A stretch of 64,000 nt of DNA from contig CAMGYJ010000004.1 in NCBI GenBank assembly GCA_946122785.1, positions 62,442,679 to 62,506,678 of the forward strand, read 5' to 3'. The position numbers and the translations under genes are program-made. This DNA comes from Linum tenue. Taxonomy: Eukaryota; Streptophyta; Magnoliopsida; Malpighiales; Linaceae. Below the pieces are notes generated by a model, which was not told where the DNA came from, searched no databases, and was given only the letters and a program-made list of their open reading frames with translations. Each line of letters starts with the position of its first letter. Position 1 is the stretch's first letter. Below are positions 12,301 through 24,277 of the stretch, piece by piece.

Positions 12301-15095
12301 CTTTACTGCGATCCATATTACAATATCAGCCCCTTCCATTCATAGCATCATATTTTAGTTGCTTACAACCTTTTTTTGGCTCATTTCAGGCGCACGTTTA
12401 CTACAAATCTTCCAACAGTTGTGCAGCCTTTCTTGCCAATTTCGACAGCATTTCTGATGCCAGAGTCACATTCAAAGGGAATGAGTATTTCCTTCCTGCT
12501 TGGTCTGTGAGCATACTTCCAGACTGTAAGAATGTCGTATTCAACACAGCAAAGGTACCGGAGTGATAGAAAGATCGAGTATTGTGCCACAGGAACTCTT
12601 CAAGTTATTGTGACATTTGAACTGAATTGGTGGTTTCATAGAGACAAAATGATCAATATGATGATGTTTTCTTGATTTGTAAGGTTGTTTCACAAAGGCA
12701 TCCTGCTGAAAATGCATTCACTAGATCAACTAGTACGCACGAGGTTTCACTCGCTACATCAGATTGGAGCTGGTACCAAGAATATGTTGGAATCTGGGGG
12801 ACCAACTCATTTACCAAGTCGGGACTATTGGAGCAGATCAATACCACCAAAGACACCAGTGATTTTCTTTGGTACTCAACCAGGTACGTGAATCAGGCAG
12901 TCATATTGGAGAAGCTTTCAAACAGAAACAAATGGTAGAAACGAAAGTGTGTTTGAAGAGATATTCCTCACAATTTGGTCACATTTAGGATAGATGAAAT
13001 TATTGCAATATCGAGCTGTAAGAAAAGTCTAAAATGACCCTACAAGGTTTTGGAGTCTTATAGAAGGCAAAGAAGGATCGGAATGTTGAAAAAATGAAGT
13101 GAGGTCCTAGATTTTAAAGGTTTAAGTTAGGAGTTGGAATTTGATTGAGAAGTTGGTGTTTTGCTCAACTAGAGGCACCAACAGTTGGCAACTAGTTGAA
13201 TCAAATGGGGTGATAGTGTTCCAAGAAAAAAACGTGCCATTGTTCATATTTCCATTTTTCCCCGTGTTTGGCAGTATATATGTCAATTCGACGGAAGATA
13301 GGGATGGCTTCTTGAATGTCCAGAGCATGGGACATGTAGCACTGGTCTTTGTTAACAAGAAGCTCCTAGGTGATTCTATTATCATCCCTAAATAGTATAT
13401 TGTTTCTGTTTTGTCTATCAAAATTTGCTTGACAGTGTTAACGTTTGGGGTAATCTCGCTGCAGGTCTTGGATATGGTAACCATGACGATGAAAAATTCT
13501 CAATCGCTCAGAGGATCAGCCTTGAAGAGGGTATAAATACCCTGGATATTTTGAGTATGATGGTTGGTTTGCAGGTAAAGAACAAGTTCTTAAATCTTTA
13601 GTGAATACTTCTTCGATTTTCCTGTAACAACCTTCATTCCTTGCCGTTGCTTCAGAACTATGGACCCTGGTTCGACGTTCAAGGAGCTGGGATTGACGAA
13701 GTTGTTCTTGCTGGCTTCATGAATGGCAACCGTGACATTTCTTCTCAAAATTGGACCTATCAGGTTTAAGGATAATATTTTAAACCAACTTGCTCTTAAG
13801 TATACCTCTTCTTTCAGATCAAGTCATGACAATGTATTTCTGGCTTTTTTTATCTTCTGAATTTTATACATGCTCATAACTTCTAGGTGGGGCTCAAAGG
13901 AGAACACCTTGGACTGGATAAAATCAGTTTGGCAAACAGTTCATACTGGAGTCATGGAAGTTCTCTCCCTGTTGCTAATAGTTTGATATGGTACAAGGTT
14001 AGTGTCTTGATTGATGTCAACTTAAACCAGTAACAGCAGGATGAGAAAATCTCTGTGAGAACACTCTGATTTGATTGCTTTCCGGTTTTTTACTGGTTCC
14101 TTTTTTCTTGTCTTAGACCACATTCCTTTCTCCACAAGGGAAGGGACCTTTAGCTCTAAACCTATCCAGCATGGGAAAAGGTCAGGCATGGGTGAACGGG
14201 CATGGCATTGGTCGATATTGGCCAGCCTATCTTTCCCCTCCCACTGGTTGCACTGAGAACTGCGATTACAGAGGAAATCATGACTCATCTACTTGTCAAA
14301 GGAAATGTGGCCAACCCACTCAAACATTGTAAGTCTTACTGCAGTTGCTCACTCTTCGATTCAGTACACATCCTCACCGAATTGAAATTTTGGATCTAAT
14401 CTCCGCGCATCAAAGTTTAGATTCAAAAGTTCAGAACTTCTTTTCTGTGTTAAAGCTTGTTGATTCTGTTTCCCAGCTCCTGTTAGACTGGTTGAATTTT
14501 TAACTGACAACCTGACATTTGTAATCAATCCCCCTGCACAGGTACCATGTGCCGAGAGCCTGGGTTCACAGCGGCGAAAACCTGCTCGTCTTGCACGAAG
14601 AGCTGGGAGGCGATCCGTCGAAAATCACGGTCCTGACACAAACCGATGCAGAAGTTATATGTTCAGTGGTCTCAGAGGACGATCCTCCCCCAGTCGATTC
14701 GTGGAAGCCGAACACTAATGAGCTCGTATCTCGTCAGAGCCAGCCCGAAGTTCGCCTTGCCTGCAGCGACGAACGACGGCTCATTTCGTCGATAAACTTT
14801 GCCGGCTTCGGGAACCCTGGTGGGAACTGTGGCTCATTTGTTCCCGGGGATTGCCATGCTGACATGTCGAGCTTCGTACGTAAGGTAGTAAAAGGAGAGA
14901 ACTTAGAAGAGTAACCCTTCACGTCATGCAGGTTTCCTGATGTATGGTGAATTGCGCTTTTGTTTTTTTTGCATGCAGGCTTGTGTTGGGAAGAAAGGAT
15001 GCTCGATCCCGGTGATGACAGAATCAGAGGAGCTTGATGATGGTCTTTGTTCTGGCCTTGTGAAACGGTTTGCAGTTGAAGCAGTTTGTAGTTAA
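9393..15095 (+). CDS. Beta-galactosidase, GH35, with C-terminal SUEL lectin domain
   Basis: Nineteen exons give 851 residues: 9393-9572, 10039-10134, 10286-10398, 10712-10778, 10884-10976, 11078-11221, 11358-11446, 11531-11636, 11736-11823, 12169-12287, 12390-12554, 12684-12883, 13275-13369, 13465-13574, 13656-13763, 13887-13997, 14117-14328, 14542-14884, 14979-15095. The enzyme removes terminal beta-D-galactose from cell-wall galactans and arabinogalactans in the apoplast. A signal peptide covers about residues 1-21 ([20 protein letters not shown]). The GH35 signature [13 protein letters not shown] (176-188) carries the acid/base Glu187; WTENYSGW carries the nucleophile Glu256. The tail from about residue 765, with paired cysteines and [10 protein letters not shown], is the SUEL galactose-binding lectin. 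Wording is closest to the BGAL8-type plant enzymes. The start was set by the signal peptide; an in-frame ATG 216 bases upstream would bury it. All junctions keep frame and catalytic residues are intact. Confidence 0.95.
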
Positions 15096-15624
15096 GTGAG
15101 AACTTAGAAGTGTTCTCCAGTTATTTATAGGCACCATTGTATTGATCGTCGTGTAATTCAGTCCTCTCCGTCGCCGTCGCCGTCGGTCAGCTCAGGCAAC
15201 CGGAAAACAGTATCCGATTCAATATATCGCGTAAATGTCACGATATGTCATCAATATATCTTTCTCGGCCGTTATCGAGTTCCGGTTGCTGAAACGTTTC
15301 GCGTACCAGTGTTTTTATTTCCGTTTTTTAGTTTTTGTTTTCGCGCGTGTTTGGCCGCTTAGTTTTGTCAATAGGCCATTGGCCAGCGTGGGCTTTTAGT
15401 GGCTAGGTTATGGGTGCTGTGCATACTAAAAAGGCCTGAGGCCCAAGTTGTGGGGCCTGGATAAACTAATACAGGCCCGTTTCCCATATTCCAACGAGGG
15501 GGAAACAGAGGAGTTAGAATTCGTATATTTTTCCTTTTCCTTCTCTAAACTGTTCCCCTCTCTCTCTCTTCGGTCTTCAGTGTTCTTTGCGCTTCGTTCT
15601 CTGTTCCACCGTCTCCGTGCGTGC
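15096..15624. other. Spacer between beta-galactosidase and the repeat-protein gene
   Basis: Only 529 bases separate the two stop/start codons, both genes on the plus strand. The left ~150 bases should be the 3' untranslated end of the beta-galactosidase. The right part (about 15480-15624) is pyrimidine-rich with 'ctctctctc', typical of a plant 5' leader. No separate gene is seen. Confidence 0.5.
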
Positions 15625-18600
15625 ATGAGTCTCTCCCAGCCCCGGCTCCTAAGCTATGCTCGACGCCGGAAGTTGACAATTCCGGAAGTTGAAGATGCCA
15701 AGGTCCTACAACCAAGCCAACCACTAGCTGCAGTGACGGCCGCCATTGTTCCTGATTCAGGTAAGCTCAGTCCCAATTCTTTTTCTCTGACTACTATCTC
15801 ATGTTCTCCAGTTGGAAATTTTCCAAGTGGCCGAGAGGTTTGAAGTTTGTGCTAGAAGAGAGAGAGAGAGCTTCCAGGGTAGTTCAATTCTCCTACAATG
15901 TGCAACAATGCCGATTTTGCTTCGACTTTTTAGTTTTTTTTAGTTTTGTCAGAAATCAGAATTACATACGATAGATAATTGCTTGGAGAACAGTTTTTAT
16001 TATGAATTCTAATTGAACCAGTGGTTTCGCTTTTTATTTTTTTGTACAAATTGGAATTTGAATCGTGGTGGGTTTGGTCTGTTTTGCGAAGTTTCAGGCC
16101 GTGTGTACTCTGAACCCATGGAAGAGAACCTTGAAGAGAGTAGTGATACAATTCCCACTGATCATAATGCTGGAAATCCTGGGGCGGTTGTTAGAGAATC
16201 GGAATCAGAACTCCTGGTTGATTCGGCTATGGCGAGAGAGACGATTTTGGTGAGTGATAAGCTAGTTGATTCAGAGGGATTGCCTGCGACTGAGGAAGTG
16301 GTGGGAGCTTCCGAGTTTGTGACCTCTGGTTCGAACTCAGGGTCCAATGCTGCGGAGACTGAAACCCCACAAGATAAACAACCACAAATGGGTTTGGATT
16401 TGAGAGGATTGGCTTGCTGCGGAGGGAAGGCTTTCTTTGATCTGAACAAGGGCTTGCAGAAGGATACCAAATGTAGAGATGAATATCATGAGAATCCAGG
16501 GCTGCAAGGTGAGGTTTTGGGACCTCATTGCCGTGTTGTTTCAAACATGGTGGTGGGTGAGAGTGAAAAACTGAGTGATGGTGGAGCTTCTGGCGATTCA
16601 CAGAGATCAGACATGGAGTCTCCATGCCATGAATCTCATGTTACTCAGGATGAGTTGAAAACTGGTAATACAAGCAGCCACCCAAATGATGAACGGCTCA
16701 TCGATGAAGATTCTAAAGGAGCAGAGAGTGGCCCTCATTGTGAAAGGAATACTCCTTTTGATCGTAATGTTTCCTTGCAGAAGGATGATGAATGTGGATT
16801 TGAGAATTTGGTGCCGCAAGTTGAGTTTTTGGATCCTGAATCTGAATGCAAGGATGTTTCAACCACGGTGGTAGAAGAGGGTGTTCTGCAGAGTAGAAAG
16901 CTAAGTTATGGAGCTAGCTGTGATCCACAAAGATCATCTATGGGATCTCCTTGCCATGAGTCTCATGTTGCTCAGCCGGAGGTGGGAGCTTCACCATCTG
17001 AGGGCCTTCATTCTGACAACATCGGTGTTGGTAGTATCGTCCAGGCACATGATGAAAGGCCTATTATGGAAGTAGATCTGAGAGGAGAGGAAAGTAGTCC
17101 TCTCTGTGAAAGGAATTTTCCATTGAATGATACCTTGAAGAAGGGTGATGAATGTGTAGATGGTCATGACAAGAATTTAGGGGTTGGAGCTGTGGTTTTG
17201 AAACCTGAATCCCATGTTATTTCAACTATGGTGGTGGCAGAGGGGATTCCAGAGAGTAGAAATCTAAGCGATGACGCTTCCGGTGATTCACAGAGATTGT
17301 CTATGGAATCTTCTTTCCCTGAGTCCCTGGTTACTCAGCCTGAAGTGAGAGCTTCACAGTCTGACTGCCTTCATTCTGACAACATTAGCATTGCTAGCAC
17401 CAGCCAGCCACATGATGAACGACCTATGGATCTAGATTCACGAGGACCTGATAGGAGCCCTCACTTTGAAAGGAATCCTTTGGTTGATCTGAATGATGCC
17501 TTTCAGAAGGATGATGAATGTGGAGATGGTTACAGTAAGAATGTAGGGACAGAAATTGAGGTTCCGAAACCTGAATGCCATGTTGTTTCAACCATGGTGG
17601 TGGTTGAGCGGGTCCCACAGAGTAGGCAGCTAACTGATGGTGGAGTTTCTGATGATTCACAGAGATCCTCTAAGGAATCTCCTTGCCACGGGACTCTTGT
17701 CCCTCGGCCTGATGTGAGAGCTTCACATTCTGAGAGTGTTTATTCTGCCACCATCGGCACTGCTAGCACTGGCCAGTCACACGATGAACAGCCTGTGGAT
17801 GTAGACTCTAGAGGAGCTGAGAATAACACTCATTGTGGAAGGAATGTTCCTTTGGATCTGAATGATGCCATGGAGAAGGGTGATGAATGTGGAAATGGTC
17901 ACAATGAGAATAGGGTGGCACAAGTTGAGGTTTTAGAACCTGAATGCCATAATGTTTCAATCATGGTGGTGGAACAGAGGGTTCCAGAGAGTAGAAAGCT
18001 AAGTGGTGGAGCTTCTAGTGATTCCCAGAGATCATATGTTGGGTCTCTTTGCCATGAGTCTCATGGAACTCACCCTGAGGCGAGAGCTTCTAAGTCCGAG
18101 GGGCTTCATTCCATTGCCACTGCTATCACCAGCCAACCAATTATACAACAACCTATGGTTCTAGATACAGGAGGAGCAGAGAATAGCCCTCAGTGCAAAA
18201 GGAATGTTCCTGTGGATATGAGTGATGCCTTGCAGAAGGGCGATGAATGTGGTGATGGGTACAAGGAGAGTTTAAGGGCGCGCGTTGGAGTTTTGCTACC
18301 AGAATGCCATGATGTTTCAACCATGGTCGTGGCAGAAGGGGTTCAAGAGAGTAGAAAGCTAAGCTATGGATCTTTAGGTGATCCACAGAGATCATCCGTG
18401 GATTCTCCTTGCCATGAGTCTCATGTCACTCAGCTTGAGGTGAGAGCTTCACATTCTGAGAGTCAGCCACAAGATTGGCCTATAGGTACTTGTTCTGAAG
18501 CAGGAATGAGTAGCCTTCGCTGCAACAAAATGTTTTCCTTGGATGCAACTGATTCTTTGAACAAAGAGGACCAATCTGGAGATGATTACTATGACAGTTT

Positions 18601-19712
18601 AGGGGCTCCAATCCATGATTCGGGTACGGGAGAAGAAATACCTTTACCGAGGGTCCCTCAGCACTTCATGGGGATGAAAGATGGCCATCCATGTTGTCTC
18701 CCAATTGGTAACCATTTGGAGGAGGCTATTGATGATTTACCACCAGGGGTGCAGAGGGTAACAAAAACATTTTCTCTCTTACTGCTGTGTAGCTTTTGTC
18801 CACGCTTTTTTACTTTTAGTCCTTGATTTTAGGGTCCCCGAGGCTATCTGAGGGGAGTTTGGGATTACGCGATGAAGGCAGCTCACCAGGCCAGGGCTAA
18901 CTCACTGGAGGCTTCCTTGGCTCAAAAGCGGGTTCGTGAACTGGAGTCTCAAGTGCAATCTCTGAACCAACTTATGGAGGATTGGAAGCGTAAGGCCCTT
19001 GATGTTATGGAGCGTAGCCATTGCAAAGGGAGTGACATTGCTCCTATCATCATCTTGGTAAAATAATTGGTCCATTTGTTCTTGCAAGTCTATGTTCTTG
19101 GTGCTGTATCTAATCTTCGTTGTCAAAAAAATTCTCCTATCCTTCAGCCAGTCACACAGACAGGACTTCCTGGAGGGCCATGTCACCGTCTTGCTTTGGC
19201 TTCTACTTCCACTGTGAGAATGTGCTTTATTATTTCTAGCGCGAAGAAAATGGTTTTATGCTGTACTCATTTTCGGCCAACTTTTGCTGAAAACCATTTT
19301 TATGCTGTTTCAGGGAGCCCCATCTACCTCCCCGGCAACTGTATTCACTCCCACGAAAAATCCACTCTTCGAGAATACACGAGGGACTCCTCCATCTCGG
19401 CCTGACATATCGATGTGGTTATCACCCTCCAGTGCTTCACCAATGGTGATGAACAGTCGTGCACAGCCTTCTTCTGTTCAACATCTTCGCACTAGTACTG
19501 ATGCCATAAGGAATTGCAATTTACCTCCTAGTACTGGTGTCTCTGGTTCTAACACCAGCAATGTTCAGAAACCACGCCACGTTCGAAGGGTGAGGTTCGA
19601 AGGACTAGACGGCAATGACGCCAATGCAATGGTGGGGATTTTCCATGTGCCTAAGAAGAAGAGGACGCATGACTACTCGTCTCCGAGTGGAAAATCACCA
19701 CCCTTGCGTTAG
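15625..19712 (+). CDS. Unknown protein with six long internal repeats and basic C-terminus
   Basis: Five exons (15625-15760, 16098-18757, 18833-19057, 19148-19213, 19314-19712) give 1,161 residues in frame. I do not recognise the family. Layout: a short N-terminus; exon 2, one 2.66-kb exon, mostly six tandem 100-123-residue repeats rich in Ser, Glu, Asp and His; then a predicted coiled coil in exon 3 (from KAAHQARANSLEASLAQKRV for about 45 residues); then a Ser/Pro-rich tail ending with basic clusters RHVRRVRF and VPKKKRT, the latter a plausible nuclear localisation signal. There is no signal peptide or membrane segment. The start was chosen because exon 1 joins exon 2 in frame (PDSG-RVYSEP) and no earlier ATG fits better; an alternative first Met is in exon 2 at MEENLEE. 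Nuclear scaffold or regulator is only a guess. Confidence 0.75.
16396..18640 (+). repeat. Six-copy (plus one decayed) in-frame coding repeat, ~310-370 bp
   Basis: Units begin at about 16396, 16705, 17072, 17431, 17801 and 18161, with a weak seventh from about 18490. Each encodes a version of: Asp-(Leu/Ser)-(Arg)-Gly, then CERN..PLDLNDALQKGDECG, then STMVVAEGVPESRKLS, then DSQRSSMESPCHESHVTQ, then PEVRAS.SEGLHS and a histidine-rich HDERP end. Indels between units are multiples of three, so the frame survives. Divergence is clearly higher at the edges (units 1 and 7) than in the middle, as expected when arrays grow by unequal crossing-over. Confidence 0.9.
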
Positions 19713-20476
19713 ACCTCCGACGGTTAGTACAGTATATATATACTATATATTAGTAGTATAGCGTGTAGAGGGCTTTGTCAAAGATTATTTCGTTACCGTT
19801 TATTAGGGCGCATTGCTTCGAAGAAGAGTATATGAGAGAATTAGCTGTTTCCCCCACTTGGCTCTTGTTTTCCTTTTTCGGTTTGCTTGGTAGTGACTAC
19901 TGCCTTCCCGTTGCTGTGATTTTCCTTCCATTGACTAGTTATGAGTTACAACTGTCATTGGCTTCTGATTTCTGATAGTTTATACTTTATAGCCATTCCT
20001 TCTTCACTCCAATTTTCTTGTCGTTTGGGAGAGTAACACTACGTTGGTATTGTGTACATTGGAATGGTTTGTGTGGATCTTGTGAAAGAGAAGGATTATT
20101 GAAATGATGTTGGATCTCTCTAAGGTTGAATTGGTACTTGGAACTTGGAAGAACATAAATTCTTCAACCCATGGCTATGAAGAGTTAAGCTAGTATTTTA
20201 ATGTATTATATTATAGGATGAGACAATTAAACACCAAACTATATTGTGGTTCGAACCTGGAAGCTGGTGGTTTTTGATAGGCGCAGTAGTAGTAGTACCA
20301 TCCACGGATACAAGCAAGAAGGCCCAATTGGACCATCGATTGTAAATAAATAAAGAAGGTAGAATGGAATTCTGCTGTTTAGGGTTTAGGGCTACGGCTT
20401 CTCATCGCAGCTTTTCTGCGTAGATTCTTCGCCATCGAATTGTTGCTTCTCAACCGGACTCAGGTGTCGGGAGAGA
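19713..20476. other. Spacer, 3' end of repeat-protein gene and F-box leader
   Basis: The first few hundred bases are probably the 3' untranslated end of the preceding gene ('gtatatatatactatatatta' at 19733 is a short palindromic AT stretch). From about 20340 the sequence looks like the 5' leader of the next gene. An open frame at 19775-19975 has no recognised motif and I do not call it. Confidence 0.45.
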
Positions 20477-21847
20477 ATGAACTCCAGGTATCCAATTGAC
20501 CTTTCTCATCCTCTCCATGAATGGTTTATTTGTACTATGTTTTTGTTGATTCAAGTTCCATGCCCTGCATTGATAGCTCCATCATTATAAAGCTGATGAG
20601 GTGGTTAATGTGAGCTGCTATGCGGTGTCTTAGTGGCCAATGCCAAAAATTCATGACTGTTCGTAAGATTTCTTTAAGCAGCCACCAACGATCATCAGTT
20701 TTAATGAGAAAATATGTACAGGGTGGCAGGGAGAACGGTGTGCGTTTGACAAAACCTGCAACGGTGAACAAAGCCTATGACTTGAGTGGAGATGTTCTGC
20801 TCGAAGTTCTGTCCAGGCTACCAGTGAAAACTCTGCTCCGGCTCAAGTCCGTTTGCAGGCGTTGGAACGCCATGATTTCAAGCCCCTATCTGGTATCTAT
20901 GCACCTCAGAAACTACACAAATGGCCCAGCTGGTGAGGCCTCCTAGACCCTCATGGTCCAAGATCATGGAGGTTACGCAACTTTCTCTCGATGGCTCCAA
21001 ATTGCCACGAATTCGGGATTTCGAACTGCCAGGGGCTGTTGTCTCCAGACCCTGCAATGGCCTGTTCTTGATCAAGGACATCACTACCAGCAGGTTCCCC
21101 AAGTACATACTGTGGAATCCAGCAACAGGCGCATCCAGGGAATTGCCGGGGCCCATAACCTGGAAATGCACCACCAGCACTCGGTTCTCCAAGCAGAGCT
21201 ATGGGTTTGGACTAGATACAGTAGCTAATGATGTGAAGGTAGTCATTATTCAACACGTCTATAGCCAGACTGACTATTTAATCGATGGACGCTCCTCCCC
21301 AGAGTATCCTGCCCAAGTGATGGTGTACACACTGGGCACTGATACTTGGAAGGTGGTAGGAGATTTGCAGCATGAAGTTGCAATAAGTCAGCGCACTGGC
21401 CATTGCTGGTACTTGAATGGGTTCGCTTTCTGGTTATGTGCGCCTCCTGTTGCCGCGCTGGGATTCAACCTGAGAAATGAGGATTTCCTTGTGATAAACG
21501 ACCCTGTAGGCATCAGCGTTAAATTTCCCAGGCGTCTTGCTTTGTACAAGGAGTCGCTGGCTTTGTTTATCCCAGGGAGTTGTGGACTTGATATGTGGTT
21601 ACTGGATGAAGAATGGCGTTGGGTTAAGCATTTAGTTACTACTGATCCATTCGTTCCAAAAGGCATGCGGGTAGATGGATATTGGAGAGACGATCAGCTG
21701 ATCGTGCGTACTGCTGATGAATTTGACGGCCAATATCGATTGATGTTGTTCGACACTGCTACTCGAGCCAGTAAAGTTCTATTGTCGTATTATTCGAGTT
21801 TGGTTGACGTCTTTGTTTATAAAGAAAGCTTAGTCCACGTGGGTTGA
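20477..21847 (+). pseudogene. F-box protein gene broken by a stop and a frameshift
   Basis: Exon 1 (20477-20487, ATG) joins 20730 in frame to give MNSRENGVRLTKP and then an F-box (LSGDVLLEVLSRLPVKTLL, RLKSVCRRWNAMI), which in a whole protein binds SKP1 in an SCF ubiquitin ligase. The frame ends at TAG 20944-20946. A long second frame (to 21847) then encodes a typical F-box-associated beta-propeller-like region (SRPCNGLFLI, KYILWNPATG). The two halves are one base out of register. Against the partial copy at 22.7 kb, the TAG replaces CAG and about 11 bases are missing near 20972, which accounts for the frame change. No plant-sized intron can skip the lesion. It is a recently broken gene unless this assembly has an error; the downstream 300 codons are still clean. 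Confidence 0.75.
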
Positions 21848-22667
21848 AATGAAAATGAGCCTACGGAGTGTGTCCCTTGTGGTTAGTCGCTTCCCACGAA
21901 CTTTGTTCCCTGTGAATGATGGTCGACTCTAATCTTGTTTCTCTGTCGTATTTGCTGATGTCAATTTGTTTAAATATATTTACAGGTCGTGGGATCATCG
22001 TGATGTACTATCTGTTGTAACCCAGCATAATGCAAGTAGCCACTGTCTCCCACTGATCAACGAGGGCGATATTGAGCTCCATTGCCCCCCTTTAGTGGTC
22101 GGAAGGAGACGGCAGTTTATGCTACTGATATACAAACTGGGGATATAATTCACTGCAATTTTATTTACAAAATCTCCAGGATTCAGGTCTTTCTTAATTC
22201 CATTAAACTGGATTTAGATGGGCTTGCCACTCTCCGAGTTCACGCGTTTGGTAGTGAAGGTACCGTCATTCTACCCGATTCACATATATCTAGATTCTAG
22301 AGCTTTGAAGTCTCATTTGGGTAAGGGATAGAGTCAGGGTTTATGGTTTTCGCTTTTCTGAGGTAAACTGATTTATATCAGTGTTCAGTACTTCTAGTCG
22401 ATCTTTGTCTGCAACAGATAAAACGTTCCAGAACCTCTATTTTAAGTGCAGTGTCTTAGCTCTTTTCTGGAACAGTATATCCTGTTTTGTGCATTACTTG
22501 GGAGCTCTTGTGTGTTGATTCTTTGCTTTTCCTAGTCTTCATCAGTTCCATCATTAGTTAGCTTACAATTCATGTGGCAACTACTACTACTACTACTAGT
22601 GCCTTAAACTTCAGCACAAAGCTTGAAGATGATGTGTGGATGCTAGAATTTGATGCTCTTAATTCAG

Positions 22668-23045
22668 TATGTCCAGGCTAGAAAATTTTGTTTCATCTCA
22701 AGCCCATTTGCAGGCGTTGGAAAGCCATAATTTCAAGCCCCTATCTGGTTTCTATGCATCTCAGGAACTACACAAACAGCTCAGCTGGAAATGCCTCGCA
22801 GACCTTCATGGTCAAAGATTATTGATACTCCGGAAGGGTTACACAACTTTCTGATGATGGCGGCGATCCATCAAGAATTCGGGACTTCGAATTGCCAGGG
22901 TTTTTTTTCCCTCAATGAAACCTGCAACGACATCTTTTTGTGTTGGTTTCCCCAAGTTTGTGTTGTGGAATCCAGCAATCTATAAGCCGTTCTATCCGCA
23001 ATATATCTTCTTCATGATCTTCCCAACACACACATTGTAATGCTA
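22668..23045 (+). pseudogene. Truncated second copy of the F-box gene
   Basis: This stretch aligns base by base with 20810-21130 of the gene upstream: the end of the F-box ('gcaggcgttggaa', 'atttcaagcccctatctggt'), the NYTN region and RIRDFELPG. It lacks the first half of the F-box and everything past the first propeller strands, and has an in-frame TGA after MVKDY. It is dead, but it preserves the reading frame across the site where the upstream copy lost about 11 bases, so it serves as the reference for that lesion. A separate microsatellite (CTA repeats, about 22582-22601) lies just left of it. Confidence 0.75.
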
Positions 23046-24069
23046 TGAAAATTTGATTGAAGTTGATGCCTGCCTCGAACAGCTCAATCAATAACTGCAG
23101 ATTGAGTTGTTATTATAGTTACCTTACCAAGGTTGTCAACCCCCATCCGGCCGGCAGTTTCAACTGTCCAACCGGAACCGGTCATTTCAACGGTTGTAAT
23201 ATATTCCGCGTAGACAGTTTTGGAAAAAAGTCAAAATCGAGTTAGATCAGTCAAAATCGGGTGGTCTGATCAGACATAACAGGCGGGTTTGAAGATCAGG
23301 ATTGACAATTTTGTTGTACATATTTCTTTCGAAGAATGATTCGGTAATATATGAATGTAAATTAGTGAGATTGTTTTAAAATATATAAAAATATATATGT
23401 ATGAATTCATTTGGTATTAGACATATTCAGACATAATTTGTCTGACTAGTCATACCCTTAAATTAAAATTAATAAAGAATTGTACATCGTATCTGCATAT
23501 TCAGTACTGCAGTTCAAAATGCAATATTCTAACTAACGATATTTGAGTTGCAATTTTATGATTATCTTTCATTTATAAGTTAGAAAAACTTCCGAATTAT
23601 TTTTTAAACTCCAATTATAATAATCAAAATTAAAAAAATTAAAATATCAAGCACCATAGAAATATTTAGAGGGGATTTGGTGGGATAGCTAATCCTCTGC
23701 TTGTCAGATGTTAGTTTAATATATGTTTTTAATTTAAAGATATTTGTTTCATGGTTATAATTCATGTTTTTCTCTAAAGAAACCTTGGTTCAAACTTTGA
23801 TATTAATATCTTTTTTATATGAAATGAATACATAATATTTTAGATAATAATATTCTCTCTAATTTAATCTTGTTGCATGAAATTTAAAATGGAACAATAG
23901 TAATAAGTGATGATATTGCAAATTCATGTGTTTTATTGTCCGACATTTAACAAGTGAAGAGTGGACATTATTTTGTTATGAATAAAATGACAATTATGAT
24001 ATGGGGCTCTATTTAAAGAGATCATTCTGATGTTTACTTGTCATAGTGCGTTTACTGTTCGTTTTGTAG
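23046..24069. other. AT-rich spacer, nothing recognised
   Basis: Strongly AT-rich sequence with no frame above about 62 codons and no recognised motif, repeat border or RNA gene. Confidence 0.5.
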
Positions 24070-24222
24070 GTCGGAGTAACAATAGGGTAGCCCATTTGGT
24101 GGCTAGAAAGACCCTCGCTTTGTACCCGACTGTGTCGATTTTTTGATTTCCAGGATGTAATTTCTTTTTCTTCAATCAATATATCTGATTACCTTTTGTA
24201 AAAAAAAAAAAGAAAAAAAAAA
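24070..24222 (+). mobile_element. 5'-truncated LINE tail with poly(A)
   Basis: The plus strand reads SNNRVAHLVARKTLALYPT, the last part of a plant LINE RNase H domain, followed by a stop, a short 3' region ('ggatgtaatttctttttcttcaatcaatatat') and an A-run at 24200-24222. The same protein end and the same 3' region occur at 63.5-63.7 kb, so both belong to one family. Heavy 5' truncation and a poly(A) end are what target-primed reverse transcription produces. Confidence 0.7.
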
Positions 24223-24277
24223 TATATCAGGCAACGATGACATAAAAAAAAGTGAGTGTATGGAAAACAAAACTATA

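Noticed and set aside
15448..15624. Longer N-terminus of the repeat protein from the upstream open frame
   Set aside because: This part is CT-rich leader-like sequence with no ATG in a good context before 15625 and no conserved look.
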